Source: Psychroflexus maritimus (lineage in GTDB: Bacteria; Bacteroidota; Bacteroidia; Flavobacteriales; Flavobacteriaceae). Taken from it: 64,000 bases of DNA. The translations under genes and the position numbers were made by a program. The notes below the pieces were generated by a model. It saw only the letters and a program-made list of their open reading frames with translations, was not told the DNA's origin and made no database searches. Below are positions 1 to 8,282 of the stretch, piece after piece. Position 1 is the stretch's first letter; each line of letters begins with the position of its first letter. The stretch is from positions 58,191-122,190 of the forward strand of contig NZ_JAANAS010000072.1 of assembly GCF_011089875.1 (NCBI RefSeq), written 5' to 3'.

Positions 1-105
1 ACATCCATTTACAGCGTTAATTTTTATCACGATAGCTAAGGCTATCCTTCAAAAAATTGCCTTGTAACTGAATATCCTTATTGATTTTGACTTTGTGATT
101 ATAAT

Positions 106-222
106 CGAACTCAGGTTATTAGAAGTTGCCTAGCAAAAAGCAACCTAAGAAGCTCTTTTGCTAGGCTAAAATTTTTGGCTTTTGAAAAAAAGATAGAGCC
201 GAGAGCAGGTTCCTGGCTCCTT
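106..222 (+). other. Intergenic structured element, degenerate copy (Flavo-1-like?)
   Basis: A non-coding stretch just beyond the 3' end of the aspartokinase gene. It holds a strong internal hairpin, with 128-138 pairing with 156-166 around a loop containing CCTAAGAAGC. A conserved right arm follows at 191-220 (AGAGCAGGTTCCT...GGCTCC). The same loop and right arm recur at 20734-20873, so this is a repeated element. The left arm near 110-128 is only weakly preserved. It resembles the conserved flavobacterial intergenic RNA-like sequences described as Flavo-1, but that name is from memory and unchecked. Bases 1-105 contain only an imperfect palindrome near 34-49 and no gene. Confidence 0.45.
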
Positions 223-228
223 ATTCTA

Positions 229-1482
229 TTACTCTTTTACTACCAATTGTATGGTTTCGCGAGTGAGCTGCTTGAGCAGTACTTGCTTGTTTTTTTCGAT
301 TTTTTGAATGGCTTTTTGGTCGAAATGACGCACGGTATATAAGGAAACGCCTTTGTTGTATGTTACCTTAAATTTGGCTTTGAGGATTTCGATAAGCTTG
401 CCCACATTATTGAATTTGTTGTCCACACAAACCGAAAAACTAATAGCGGAATTTTGAATTAAATCAACTTTAATTTGATGCTTGTGCAGTAGTGCAAAGA
501 CTTCGCTAATATTTTCTTCTACAAAAAAGGAGAAATCGATAGCTGAAAGCGATAGTAAAACTAAATTTTTCTGGACAATATAACAGGGAATAAGCGGTTC
601 TATAAGTTGTCCTTTAGCAACCACAGTTCCTTTGTTTTCAGGGTTTTGAAAGGATTTTACGTGCAGTGGAATTTCCTTTTTTTGGAGCGGTTGCAAGGTT
701 TTTGGGTGAATAACCGAGGCGCCGTAAAAAGCTAATTCAATGGCTTCTTCATAAGAGATTTTGTGAAGTAATTGCGTATCTTCAAAGACATTTGGGTCTC
801 CATTAAGTACGCCGGGAACGTCTTTCCAAATATACACGGCTTCTGCATTTAGGCAGTAGGCAAAAATAGCTGCAGTGTAATCACTTCCTTCTCGCCCTAA
901 AGTAGTGGTGAAATTGTTTTCATCAGAGCCAATAAATCCTTGGGTTATGCAAAGTTCATTACGCTCTACATGAGCATTAATTTTGGTTTGAGTCCGTTCC
1001 CAATTAACCTTAGCATCTCGGTAGGTGTCATCGGTATCAATGAGGCTTCTGCCATCTAACCAAGTATTGAGAATACCTTGTGATTTCAAGTACTGACTTA
1101 CAATTGAAGTTGAAATTAACTCTCCAAAACACACCACTTGGTCATAAACGTAATCATAGTTAGGCGATTTATTTCTTTCTAAAAAGATTTCTAACTCGTC
1201 TAAAAAATAGTTGGTTTTGGTGTAAGCCGGATGTTGGGGTTCATTAAAAAGTTGATCTAAAATGGCGTAGTGATAGTCCTTGATTTGTTTAATCTTGTCT
1301 TTAAGTTTAGGTGATTTTTCAACATATAAAGTGATGACTTCTTCTAGCGCATTAGTAATTTTACCCATCGCTGAAATCACAATAATTTTGTCTTCTACTC
1401 CGGTAAACTGAAGCACTTTAGCCACATTTCTTACCCCTGCGGCGTCTTTTACAGAGGCGCCTCCAAACTTAAAAACTTGCAT
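229..1482 (-). CDS. lysC: Aspartate kinase (aspartokinase)
   Basis: Phosphorylates L-aspartate with ATP, the first step toward lysine, threonine, methionine and diaminopimelate; cytosolic. The 417-residue protein starts with the amino-acid-kinase signature KFGG (residues 5-8) followed by ASV. It has the family's Ser/Thr-rich substrate segment in the middle (TTLGREGSDYTAA) and about 115 C-terminal residues fitting the ACT-type regulatory region. Length fits a monofunctional aspartokinase, because no homoserine dehydrogenase domain follows. It lies 13 bases downstream of the acetyltransferase gene on the same strand and is probably co-transcribed with it. The ACT region suggests feedback control by a pathway amino acid, but which one cannot be read from the sequence. 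The family call is firm; the symbol is by analogy. Confidence 0.93.
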   Translation of the reverse strand: MQVFKFGGASVKDAAGVRNVAKVLQFTGVEDKIIVISAMGKITNALEEVITLYVEKSPKLKDKIKQIKDYHYAILDQLFNEPQHPAYTKTNYFLDELEIFLERNKSPNYDYVYDQVVCFGELISTSIVSQYLKSQGILNTWLDGRSLIDTDDTYRDAKVNWERTQTKINAHVERNELCITQGFIGSDENNFTTTLGREGSDYTAAIFAYCLNAEAVYIWKDVPGVLNGDPNVFEDTQLLHKISYEEAIELAFYGASVIHPKTLQPLQKKEIPLHVKSFQNPENKGTVVAKGQLIEPLIPCYIVQKNLVLLSLSAIDFSFFVEENISEVFALLHKHQIKVDLIQNSAISFSVCVDNKFNNVGKLIEILKAKFKVTYNKGVSLYTVRHFDQKAIQKIEKNKQVLLKQLTRETIQLVVKE

Positions 1483-1495
1483 GATTATTATTGAT

Positions 1496-1951
1496 TTATG
1501 TATTGATTTCTAATTGAACGGTATCCCAATGTGATAAAACATTGGCTCCGTAATTTTTGTAGAATTCTACAGCAGGTGTATTCCAATCCAAAACTACCCA
1601 TTCTACTCGTTTTAGGCCTTGATTTTTGGCGGTTTTTACTACCTCGTCTAAAAGTGCTTTACCTAGGCCTTTACCTCTCATTTTTTGGGTTACGATAAGG
1701 TCTTCTAGGTGAATGGTTTTTCCCTTCCATGTTGAAAAGCGAGGATAAAAAAGTGCCATTCCCACAATTTCTTGTCTAAACTCACTTACTAAACATTGAA
1801 AGTAAGCCTCTTCCGAAAACCCGTATTTATATAAGGTTTCTTCTGAAATTTCTACCGCATCAGGTTCTTTTTCAAAAGTAGCTAACTCATGAATAAGTTG
1901 TAAGATGTAAGGTATGTCTTTTTCTTGGGCTTTTCTAATGTTAAAATCCAT
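1496..1951 (-). CDS. GNAT-family N-acetyltransferase
   Basis: Predicted to move an acetyl group from acetyl-CoA to an amine. The acetyl-CoA-binding motif RGKGLG lies at about residues 92-97, followed by the usual helix. The WNTPAVEFYKNYGA segment near the C-terminus is typical of the diamine (spermidine/spermine-like) acetyltransferase subgroup. The true substrate is unknown. I start it at the ATG at 1951 (MDFNIRK) rather than the in-frame ATG at 1966. A good -7 promoter box sits at 1972-1979, so transcription would begin at about 1966, and the upstream ATG would have no leader. It heads a probable two-gene unit with aspartokinase. Confidence 0.85.
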   Translation of the reverse strand: MDFNIRKAQEKDIPYILQLIHELATFEKEPDAVEISEETLYKYGFSEEAYFQCLVSEFRQEIVGMALFYPRFSTWKGKTIHLEDLIVTQKMRGKGLGKALLDEVVKTAKNQGLKRVEWVVLDWNTPAVEFYKNYGANVLSHWDTVQLEINT

Positions 1952-1971
1952 AGCATTCTTTTTCAAGCGTA

Positions 1972-1979
1972 CAAAAATA
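1972..1979 (-). promoter_or_regulatory. Bacteroidota -7 promoter box upstream of GNAT-lysC
   Basis: On the minus strand this reads TATTTTTG, a full match to the Bacteroidota -7 consensus TAnnTTTG. It lies 20 bases before the chosen GNAT start. A -33 TTTG was not convincingly placed. Confidence 0.5.
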
Positions 1980-2175
1980 ATTCAGTTGAAGCTAATTATA
2001 GCTTTTTCAACTTTTTTTTTTGCTATAAACCTAAGTTCGATTAATAGCAGAGTTTACAACAATTTGACTTAGAATAATCGAATAATAAAATTAAAATCAA
2101 TAAAGAAACACTTAATTAATCATAAAGACATAAGGAACTAACAATAGCGTAACACTTTTTTGAAACAATTAGGTT

Positions 2176-2183
2176 TATTTTTG
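2176..2183 (+). promoter_or_regulatory. -7 promoter box for the 50-residue gene
   Basis: TATTTTTG matches TAnnTTTG exactly and lies 29 bases before the ATG at 2213. The nearest TTTG upstream (2159-2162) is only 13 bases away, which is short for a -33 element, so only the -7 half is well supported. Confidence 0.45.
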
Positions 2184-2212
2184 TATTGAATCTAAAGAAA
2201 AACGCTAGTCTT

Positions 2213-2365
2213 ATGAAAACAAAAAAAATCAACAGATTTATTACAGAAGCAATTGGCGAATTAAGTCCAGAAAGCAGGCCTTTTATAGCAAACTTTACTA
2301 ATGAGTTAGAAGAAGAACAAAAGACAAAAAAACACAGTAAGAAAAATCAATTTTTTGGCTTGTAA
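2213..2365 (+). CDS. Small hypothetical protein (50 residues)
   Basis: An ATG-started frame of 50 codons with its own -7 promoter box 29 bases upstream, in an otherwise empty stretch between GNAT and moxR. The product begins MKTKKINRFI, has a central piece rich in Glu and small residues, and ends in a Lys-rich tail followed by QFFGL. There is no signal peptide, membrane segment or metal motif. I do not recognise a family. The dedicated promoter, ATG start and balanced codon use make it more likely real than chance. A 41-base hairpin follows about 60 bases downstream. No function is proposed. Confidence 0.5.
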   Translation: MKTKKINRFITEAIGELSPESRPFIANFTNELEEEQKTKKHSKKNQFFGL

Positions 2366-2424
2366 ACAAACATTTAAATTGCGCTTCCTAAAAAAACAAA
2401 TAGCTGTTTTTTAAATTCGGTTTG

Positions 2425-2465
2425 CTTCTATTTACTTTTAATCAAACTTTATTAAGAAATAGAAG
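2425..2465 (+). terminator. Hairpin in the 2366-2691 gap, possible weak terminator
   Basis: CTTCTATTT (2425-2433) pairs with AAATAGAAG (2457-2465) around a 23-base AT-rich loop. There is no clear T run, so it could be a weak terminator for the 50-residue gene or mere AT symmetry. The rest of the gap to moxR shows no gene or RNA; the bat operon promoter must lie here but no box stands out. Confidence 0.25.
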
Positions 2466-2691
2466 TAATCAAATGTTTACAATATTATTTTAATTAAGTT
2501 TTTAATTTCATTCAAATAGTTTTTACTTTTGACTAAACCATGTCCGCAAACTCTTAAACAAAAAGCAAAACCCTTTACCTTACAAGGACTTGCAAGCTAA
2601 TTTTTAACCATACATTAACAAGCACTACAGCAATTATTTTTCAATTTGCACGCTCAATAGAAGTAAAGAGTTTAGACTAAATATTGAATTT

Positions 2692-3696
2692 ATGGAAAAT
2701 CAGAATGAGCATTTAGATATGGCCAGCATCAATGAAAAAATACAAAGAGAAAGTGCCTTTGTAGATATTTTGATGCGTGAAATGAATAAGGTAATTGTTG
2801 GTCAACAACACATGGTAGAACGCTTACTAATTGGTCTTTTAGGTAAAGGGCACATTTTGTTAGAAGGGGTGCCAGGATTGGCTAAGACTTTAGCAATTAA
2901 CACTTTATCAAAAGCTGTTCAAGGAAGCTTTTCCAGAATTCAGTTTACGCCAGACTTACTTCCTGCCGATGTAGTAGGAACCATGATTTACAATATTAAG
3001 GAAAACGACTTCAGCATTAAAAAAGGACCTATTTTTGCCAATTTTGTTCTTGCTGATGAGATTAACCGTGCACCAGCTAAGGTGCAATCGGCTTTATTAG
3101 AAGCCATGCAAGAAAAGCAAGTAACTATTGGTGATGAAACTTTTATATTAGATAAGCCATTTTTGGTAATGGCCACTCAAAACCCTGTTGAGCAAGAAGG
3201 AACCTATCCTTTACCTGAAGCGCAGGTTGATCGATTTATGCTAAAAACAGTTATTGATTATCCAAAAATTGAAGACGAACAACAAATTGTGAGGGCTAAT
3301 CTAAAAGGCAGTTTTGAAAACGTAAATCCAGTAATCTCTACTGCTCAAATCCTTAGTGCTCAAGAAGCCGTTAAGGATGTATATATGGACGAAAAGATTG
3401 AGAAATATATTCTTGATTTGATTTTTGCTACACGTTATCCTGAAAAATATAAACTACAAGACTTAAAACCTTTAATTAGTTTTGGTGCTTCACCAAGAGG
3501 AAGTATTAATTTAGCAACTGCCGCAAAATGCTACGCTTTTATTAGAAGAAGAGGCTACGTAATTCCAGAAGATGTACGCGCTGTAGTCTATGATGTGTTA
3601 AGACATCGTGTAGGAATTACTTATGAAGCCGAAGCTGAAAATGTAACTTCCATAGATATCATTAATAAAATTGTGAATGAAGTAGAAGTGCCTTAA
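2692..3696 (+). CDS. moxR: MoxR-family AAA+ ATPase
   Basis: A cytosolic AAA+ ATPase of 334 residues, a chaperone-like partner of von Willebrand factor A (VWA) proteins. Visible motifs are Walker A GVPGLAKT at 59-66, Walker B with ADEINRAPAK at about 121-130, the sensor-1 segment ATQNPVEQEGTYPLPEAQ and the RF motif in DRFML. Length matches the family. It is the first gene of a same-strand run through DUF58, a DUF4381-like protein and batA-batE, which is the standard arrangement in Bacteroidota. There it is thought to act on the membrane VWA complex, with links to stress or oxygen tolerance in Bacteroides and related genera. The precise client is unknown. It probably heads the operon. Confidence 0.95.
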   Translation: MENQNEHLDMASINEKIQRESAFVDILMREMNKVIVGQQHMVERLLIGLLGKGHILLEGVPGLAKTLAINTLSKAVQGSFSRIQFTPDLLPADVVGTMIYNIKENDFSIKKGPIFANFVLADEINRAPAKVQSALLEAMQEKQVTIGDETFILDKPFLVMATQNPVEQEGTYPLPEAQVDRFMLKTVIDYPKIEDEQQIVRANLKGSFENVNPVISTAQILSAQEAVKDVYMDEKIEKYILDLIFATRYPEKYKLQDLKPLISFGASPRGSINLATAAKCYAFIRRRGYVIPEDVRAVVYDVLRHRVGITYEAEAENVTSIDIINKIVNEVEVP

Positions 3697-3741
3697 TCAA
3701 ATTCCACTTATTAAAAATTTAAATTAGAATTTGAAATAATT

Positions 3742-4605
3742 ATGGATACTAAGGAGCTTTTAAAAAAGGTAAGAAAAATTGAAATCAAAACACGTAGGTT
3801 AAGCGACCACGTTTTTGGTGGTGAATACCATTCTACGTTCAAAGGACGAGGAATGACTTTTAGCGAAGTAAGAAAATATCAATTTGGTGATGATGTTCGC
3901 GCCATTGATTGGAATGTTACCGCTAGATACAACGAGCCTTTTGTAAAAGTATTTGAAGAAGAACGCGAACTTACCATGATGCTTTTGGTAGATATTTCTG
4001 GGTCACAATTTTTTGGCACACAAACTTCTATTAAAAGAGATCGAATTACTGAAATAGCTGCTACTTTAGCTTTTTCGGCTACACAAAATAACGATAAAAT
4101 TGGACTGATTCTTTTTACCGATGAAATTGAGCTTTACATTCCGCCTAAAAAAGGGAGGTCTCACGTTTTGCGAATTATTAGAGAGTTGCTAGAATTTCAG
4201 CCAAAAAGTAAGAAAACCGATTTAGGAAAAGCCATTAAGTTTCTTTCTAATGTGATGAAGAAAAAAGCTATTACTTTTATGTTGTCAGATTTTATGTTGG
4301 ATGATTACGCACAAGAATTGAAAATTGCTTCTCAACGTCACGACATTACTGGAATCAGAGTTTTTGATATTCGTGAAAAAGAGATGCCTAATGTTGGTAT
4401 GGTACAAATGAAAGATCAAGAAACAGGTGAAAGTTTGTGGGTAAATACCTCCTCTAAAAAGACTAGAAATCGCTATGAAATTAACTTTAAAAAACAATCA
4501 GAATACTTTAAAAAATCTTTTAGCGCAAGTGGTGCAGGCAGTTTAACTACACGAGTAGATGAAAATTACGTCACTAAATTACTCACTTACTTTAAAGCAA
4601 GATAA
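3742..4605 (+). CDS. DUF58 domain protein (VWA-like, MoxR partner)
   Basis: A 287-residue cytosolic protein of the DUF58 family, encoded beside moxR in most bacteria. The family core is clear: GDDVRAIDWNVTAR at about 49-62, followed by the VWA-like start LLVDISGS at about 82-88. DxSxS there is the metal-ion-dependent adhesion pattern. There is no signal peptide or membrane segment. It lies 45 bases after moxR and 4 bases before the next gene, consistent with one transcript. The role is inferred from context: a soluble adaptor between the MoxR ATPase and the membrane-bound BatA/BatB proteins. Confidence 0.92.
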   Translation: MDTKELLKKVRKIEIKTRRLSDHVFGGEYHSTFKGRGMTFSEVRKYQFGDDVRAIDWNVTARYNEPFVKVFEEERELTMMLLVDISGSQFFGTQTSIKRDRITEIAATLAFSATQNNDKIGLILFTDEIELYIPPKKGRSHVLRIIRELLEFQPKSKKTDLGKAIKFLSNVMKKKAITFMLSDFMLDDYAQELKIASQRHDITGIRVFDIREKEMPNVGMVQMKDQETGESLWVNTSSKKTRNRYEINFKKQSEYFKKSFSASGAGSLTTRVDENYVTKLLTYFKAR

Positions 4606-4609
4606 ACGC

Positions 4610-6223
4610 ATGAAAATCAATTATTTAAATTTTATCTTATTGACTTGCTTTTTGAGTGGATTAAGTACAATTCAGTTATTTGCTCAGCAGGCAAATGTAA
4701 GCCTTGACCGAGATAGTATTTTAATTGGTGAACAAGTTATTTATACCATTGAAGTTGAAACCAATATAGATGATGTAGTTCAGTTTCCAGAAGGCCAAAC
4801 TTTTGTTCCGCTTGAAGCTATTGAAGCCTTTAAGATTGACACCAATCAATTAGAGCCAAAATTAAAATTAAGCAAACAATACGCACTTACTCAATTTGAT
4901 TCGGGCAGTTACACTATTCCCAAACAATTTATTCAAATTAACGAATCAGGAATTAGCACAGATTCACTTCAAATTTATGTGCAAGATGTAGTTGTTGACA
5001 CCACCAAACAAGGTTTGTTTCCGGTAAAGACTTACATTGAAACAGAGCGGCCTTTCCAAATTCCTGAATGGATATGGTGGGGCTTGTTGCTACTTGGGGT
5101 TGTTGTTGGTTTGTTCTTATTAATTCAGTATATTCTTCAAAAAAGAAAAGAAGCAAAAGAAAATATTCCACCTTATCAAAAAGCTATTCAATCACTTCAG
5201 CAATTAGATGAAAGTCCGTTGATGAAAGAGCGAAACTTAAGAGAATATTATTCAGTTTTAACCAATATTAGTCGCCGCTATTTAGAAGATAAAATAGAAC
5301 TTCGCGCTTTAGAGTTTACCACCAATGAATTAATTGATGAATTGCAACGCAATAAAGACGCCAAGAAGATTCTTATTCAACAAGCCACCATAGATGATTT
5401 CAGAAAAATTTTAAAACGTTCTGATTTAGCTAAGTTTGCCAGGTCGCAACCCGACGTTCTAACAGCAAAAGACGACCGAAAGTTTATACAGTCGTTTACA
5501 GACGAAGTAGATCAAGGAATTCCAGAACCTACGGAAGAAGAGTTAGCCCAAGATGCTGCTTTTAGAGCTAAAAAAGCAAGAAAACAAAAACAAATAAAAT
5601 TTGCGCTAGGAGCGCTAGCCGTTTTACTCATTATATCGGGTGGAATCACCTATTTGATTGCTACCAAAGGATACGACTACGTTAAAGACCACTATTTTGG
5701 TCATCCTAGTAAAGAATTATTAGAAGGAAATTGGGTAAGTAGTCAATATGGAATTCCTCCTGTAGGAATTACCACGCCCGAAGTTTTAGTTCGAGGTGAT
5801 TCTGAAATGACACAAGAAGCTAAAAAGATTTTAGCAGATCCAGAAACTTTTGTAGCCGGGGGTATTTATAGTAATTTTCACAGTGTACTTTCGGTAATGC
5901 AATTTAAAGAAGATGAAGAATTTGATTTAAACACAGTGGTTGATGGCGTGTATGAGATTTTAGAAGCTGAAGGAGCTTACAATATTTTATCCAAAGAAGA
6001 TCAAACTACCACTCTTGACGGAGCTGAAGGAAAATTAGTCTCTGGTAATTTTGCTATTGAAAATCCTTTTACAAAAAACGATATCAAAAAAGAATATAAG
6101 ATTTTAAATTTTGCAGAAATGGGGGCTTTTCAACAGCTTATTTTGATTTATAATGCAGACGACCAATACGCTGAAGAAATTAGCCAGCGAGTAATTAACT
6201 CACTAGAACTTAGAACGCAATAA
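4610..6223 (+). CDS. DUF4381/BatD-like membrane protein with extra C-terminal domain
   Basis: A 537-residue envelope protein. I use the ATG at 4610 because the first residues from there form a signal peptide ending in LFAQ; an upstream in-frame ATG at 4559 lies inside the DUF58 gene. After the signal comes a beta-rich BatD-like region (to about 150), a membrane segment (about 154-176) and a helical cytosolic region with PPYQKAIQSLQQL and a SRRYLEDK block typical of DUF4381. A second membrane segment follows (about 329-350), then about 185 further residues predicted to be extracytoplasmic. The C-terminal part is not one I recognise. Position between DUF58 and batA points to a Bat-complex component; its function is unknown. 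Confidence 0.8.
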   Translation: MKINYLNFILLTCFLSGLSTIQLFAQQANVSLDRDSILIGEQVIYTIEVETNIDDVVQFPEGQTFVPLEAIEAFKIDTNQLEPKLKLSKQYALTQFDSGSYTIPKQFIQINESGISTDSLQIYVQDVVVDTTKQGLFPVKTYIETERPFQIPEWIWWGLLLLGVVVGLFLLIQYILQKRKEAKENIPPYQKAIQSLQQLDESPLMKERNLREYYSVLTNISRRYLEDKIELRALEFTTNELIDELQRNKDAKKILIQQATIDDFRKILKRSDLAKFARSQPDVLTAKDDRKFIQSFTDEVDQGIPEPTEEELAQDAAFRAKKARKQKQIKFALGALAVLLIISGGITYLIATKGYDYVKDHYFGHPSKELLEGNWVSSQYGIPPVGITTPEVLVRGDSEMTQEAKKILADPETFVAGGIYSNFHSVLSVMQFKEDEEFDLNTVVDGVYEILEAEGAYNILSKEDQTTTLDGAEGKLVSGNFAIENPFTKNDIKKEYKILNFAEMGAFQQLILIYNADDQYAEEISQRVINSLELRTQ

Positions 6224-6225
6224 AG

Positions 6226-7236
6226 ATGTGGAATTACAAAGACATATTTTTTGAAAATCCAGCCTGGTTTTGGCTTTTCTTGCTATTGCCATTTGTTGCT
6301 TTTTGGTACTATTGGAAACGCAATGAACAAAACCCTAGTTTATCTATTTCTAGTCTAGAAGGATTTAAAGACACGACTAGTATCTTACCAAAACTTAGGC
6401 CAGTGCTCTATGTACTTCGGCTATTAGCGCTTTCGTTTTTAATTGTAGCAATGGCTAGACCAAGAACAGTGGATGTTTCAAGTAAAACTTCAGGAATTGA
6501 AGGAGTAGATATCATCATAACCGCAGATATTTCAACAAGTATGTTAGCCAAAGACTTTAAACCAAATCGACTTGAAGCCTTAAAAAAAGTAGCTTCAGAA
6601 TTTGTTCAAAATCGAAAAACAGACCGAGTGGGTTTAGCAATTTATGCCGGCGAAAGCTACACCCAAACACCACTTACCTCAGACCGAATTTTAGTAAGCA
6701 ATGCCATTGAAAATCTAACACACGCCATTAATATTGACGACGGTACGGCTATTGGTATGGGAATTGCCACAGCGGTGAATCGCCTAAAAGAAAGCGACAC
6801 AGAAAGTAAAGTCATTATTTTACTTACCGATGGAGTAAATAATGCTGGATTAATTGACCCTATTATGGCTGCTGAAATTGCTAAAGAAAAAGGGATTAAA
6901 ATTTATAGCATTGGAATTGGTAGTAGAGGTAGAGCATTATCTCCCGTTGCTATTTTGCCTAACGGCGAATTTCAATACCGCCCCATAGAAGTTGAAATTG
7001 ATGAAGAATTAATGCAGTTGATCTCTAAAGAAACTGGCGGAAAATACTTTAGGGCTACCAATGAAGAATCCTTACAACGGATTTACGATGAAATTGATAG
7101 CTTAGAAAAGTCGGAAATTGAAGAAGAAACCTTTTATGATTACGAAGAAAAATTTAGACCCTTGGTAATTATTGGTTTATTGCTGTTGTTTTTCGAGATT
7201 ATTTTAAGAAATACTTTATTTAGAAGTTTTATATAA
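6226..7236 (+). CDS. batA: BatA, membrane VWA-domain protein
   Basis: A 336-residue inner-membrane protein with a VWA domain. It has N-terminal membrane helices (about 12-30 and 60-77), then a VWA domain with a perfect metal-ion adhesion motif DISTS at 101-105 and the later T/D positions (DGTAIGMG, LLTDGVNN). A C-terminal membrane helix ends the protein (VIIGLLLLFFEIIL). It starts 2 bases after the preceding gene, and its stop overlaps the next start by one base (TAATG), implying translational coupling. Bat proteins (Bacteroides aerotolerance) form a membrane complex thought to help cells survive oxygen or envelope stress; the biochemical role is unsettled. Confidence 0.93.
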   Translation: MWNYKDIFFENPAWFWLFLLLPFVAFWYYWKRNEQNPSLSISSLEGFKDTTSILPKLRPVLYVLRLLALSFLIVAMARPRTVDVSSKTSGIEGVDIIITADISTSMLAKDFKPNRLEALKKVASEFVQNRKTDRVGLAIYAGESYTQTPLTSDRILVSNAIENLTHAINIDDGTAIGMGIATAVNRLKESDTESKVIILLTDGVNNAGLIDPIMAAEIAKEKGIKIYSIGIGSRGRALSPVAILPNGEFQYRPIEVEIDEELMQLISKETGGKYFRATNEESLQRIYDEIDSLEKSEIEEETFYDYEEKFRPLVIIGLLLLFFEIILRNTLFRSFI

Positions 7237-8282
7237 TGTACATACTAGAAGAGAAAATATATTTGTGGTGCTTGTTAGCTATTCCTTTATTAATAGCCAT
7301 ACATTTACTTGTTCTATTCTGGAGAAAACGAACACAACAAAAATTTGCTTCGCCAAAATTGTTTGGCTTACTAACGCCTAATAAATCTACCTTAAAATCT
7401 TCGCTTAAAATCACATTTTTATGCCTAGCCATTGGTTTTTTAAGCATTGCATTAGTCAATCCCAAATTAGGTACAAAAACAGAAACAGTTAAGCGAGAAG
7501 GAGTAGATCTTGTTTTTGCATTAGACGTTTCAAAAAGTATGCTAGCCGAAGATATAACGCCAAATCGTTTAGCTAAGTCGAAACGAATTATAAGCGAAAT
7601 AATCAACAACCTTAAGGGAGACAGAGTAGGTTTAATTGGCTATGCAGGAAGTGCCTTTCCACAAGTTCCAATCACAACAGATTATTCGGCTACTAAAAAC
7701 TTTCTTCGCTCTATGAATACAGACATGGTTTCTAGTCAAGGTACGGCCACTCGTGAAGCTGTTCGTCTAGCCAATCGGTATTTTGATAACGAAGAAACAA
7801 GCAAAGTATTAATTTTAGTAACCGATGGCGAAGACCATCAAGCCGACTTTGAGGAAGAAATTGCACGTGCAGCAGAACAAGGCATAAAAATTATTGCATT
7901 AGGAGCAGGAACTGAGCGCGGAGCACCTATTCCAATTCGTGACGGAAGAGGTGGTGTAAATTACAAAAAAGACCGTGCTGGAGAAACCGTAATTACACGC
8001 GCAGACCTCTCTACTTTAAAACGCATTGCTGATTTAGGGAATGGCGTTTATGTAGATGGCAGTAGTACAACAAAAGCAGTAAATGAAGTTTTAGAAGCAA
8101 TTAATGATTTGGAAAAAACTGAATTTGAAACGAAAGAATATGCAAATTATCAACATTATTTTCAATGGTTTTTAATCCTTGGTATATTTTTTATGTTGCT
8201 AGAAGTACTTCTTCTTGAGCGCAAAACAGGTTGGTTGAGCAAATTGAATTTATTTAATGAAAATGAATCTGAAAATGAATAA
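7236..8282 (+). CDS. batB: BatB, membrane VWA-domain protein
   Basis: A 348-residue paralogue of the upstream gene with the same plan: two N-terminal membrane segments (about 8-28 and 57-75), a VWA domain with motif DVSKS at 97-101, LVTDGEDH further on, and a C-terminal membrane helix (WFLILGIFFMLLEVLLL). It shares one base with batA and overlaps the batC start, so the genes are tightly coupled. BatA and BatB are presumed to form the membrane VWA pair handled by MoxR. Identity is clear; the molecular function is not established. Confidence 0.93.
   Translation: MYILEEKIYLWCLLAIPLLIAIHLLVLFWRKRTQQKFASPKLFGLLTPNKSTLKSSLKITFLCLAIGFLSIALVNPKLGTKTETVKREGVDLVFALDVSKSMLAEDITPNRLAKSKRIISEIINNLKGDRVGLIGYAGSAFPQVPITTDYSATKNFLRSMNTDMVSSQGTATREAVRLANRYFDNEETSKVLILVTDGEDHQADFEEEIARAAEQGIKIIALGAGTERGAPIPIRDGRGGVNYKKDRAGETVITRADLSTLKRIADLGNGVYVDGSSTTKAVNEVLEAINDLEKTEFETKEYANYQHYFQWFLILGIFFMLLEVLLLERKTGWLSKLNLFNENESENE

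Noticed and set aside
1-105. Palindrome near 34-49 (GATAGCTAAGGCTATC) resembling the centre of the family-2 element
   Set aside because: No TACCA/TGGTA ends or duplications are visible and the window starts here, so relation to the element is unsupported.
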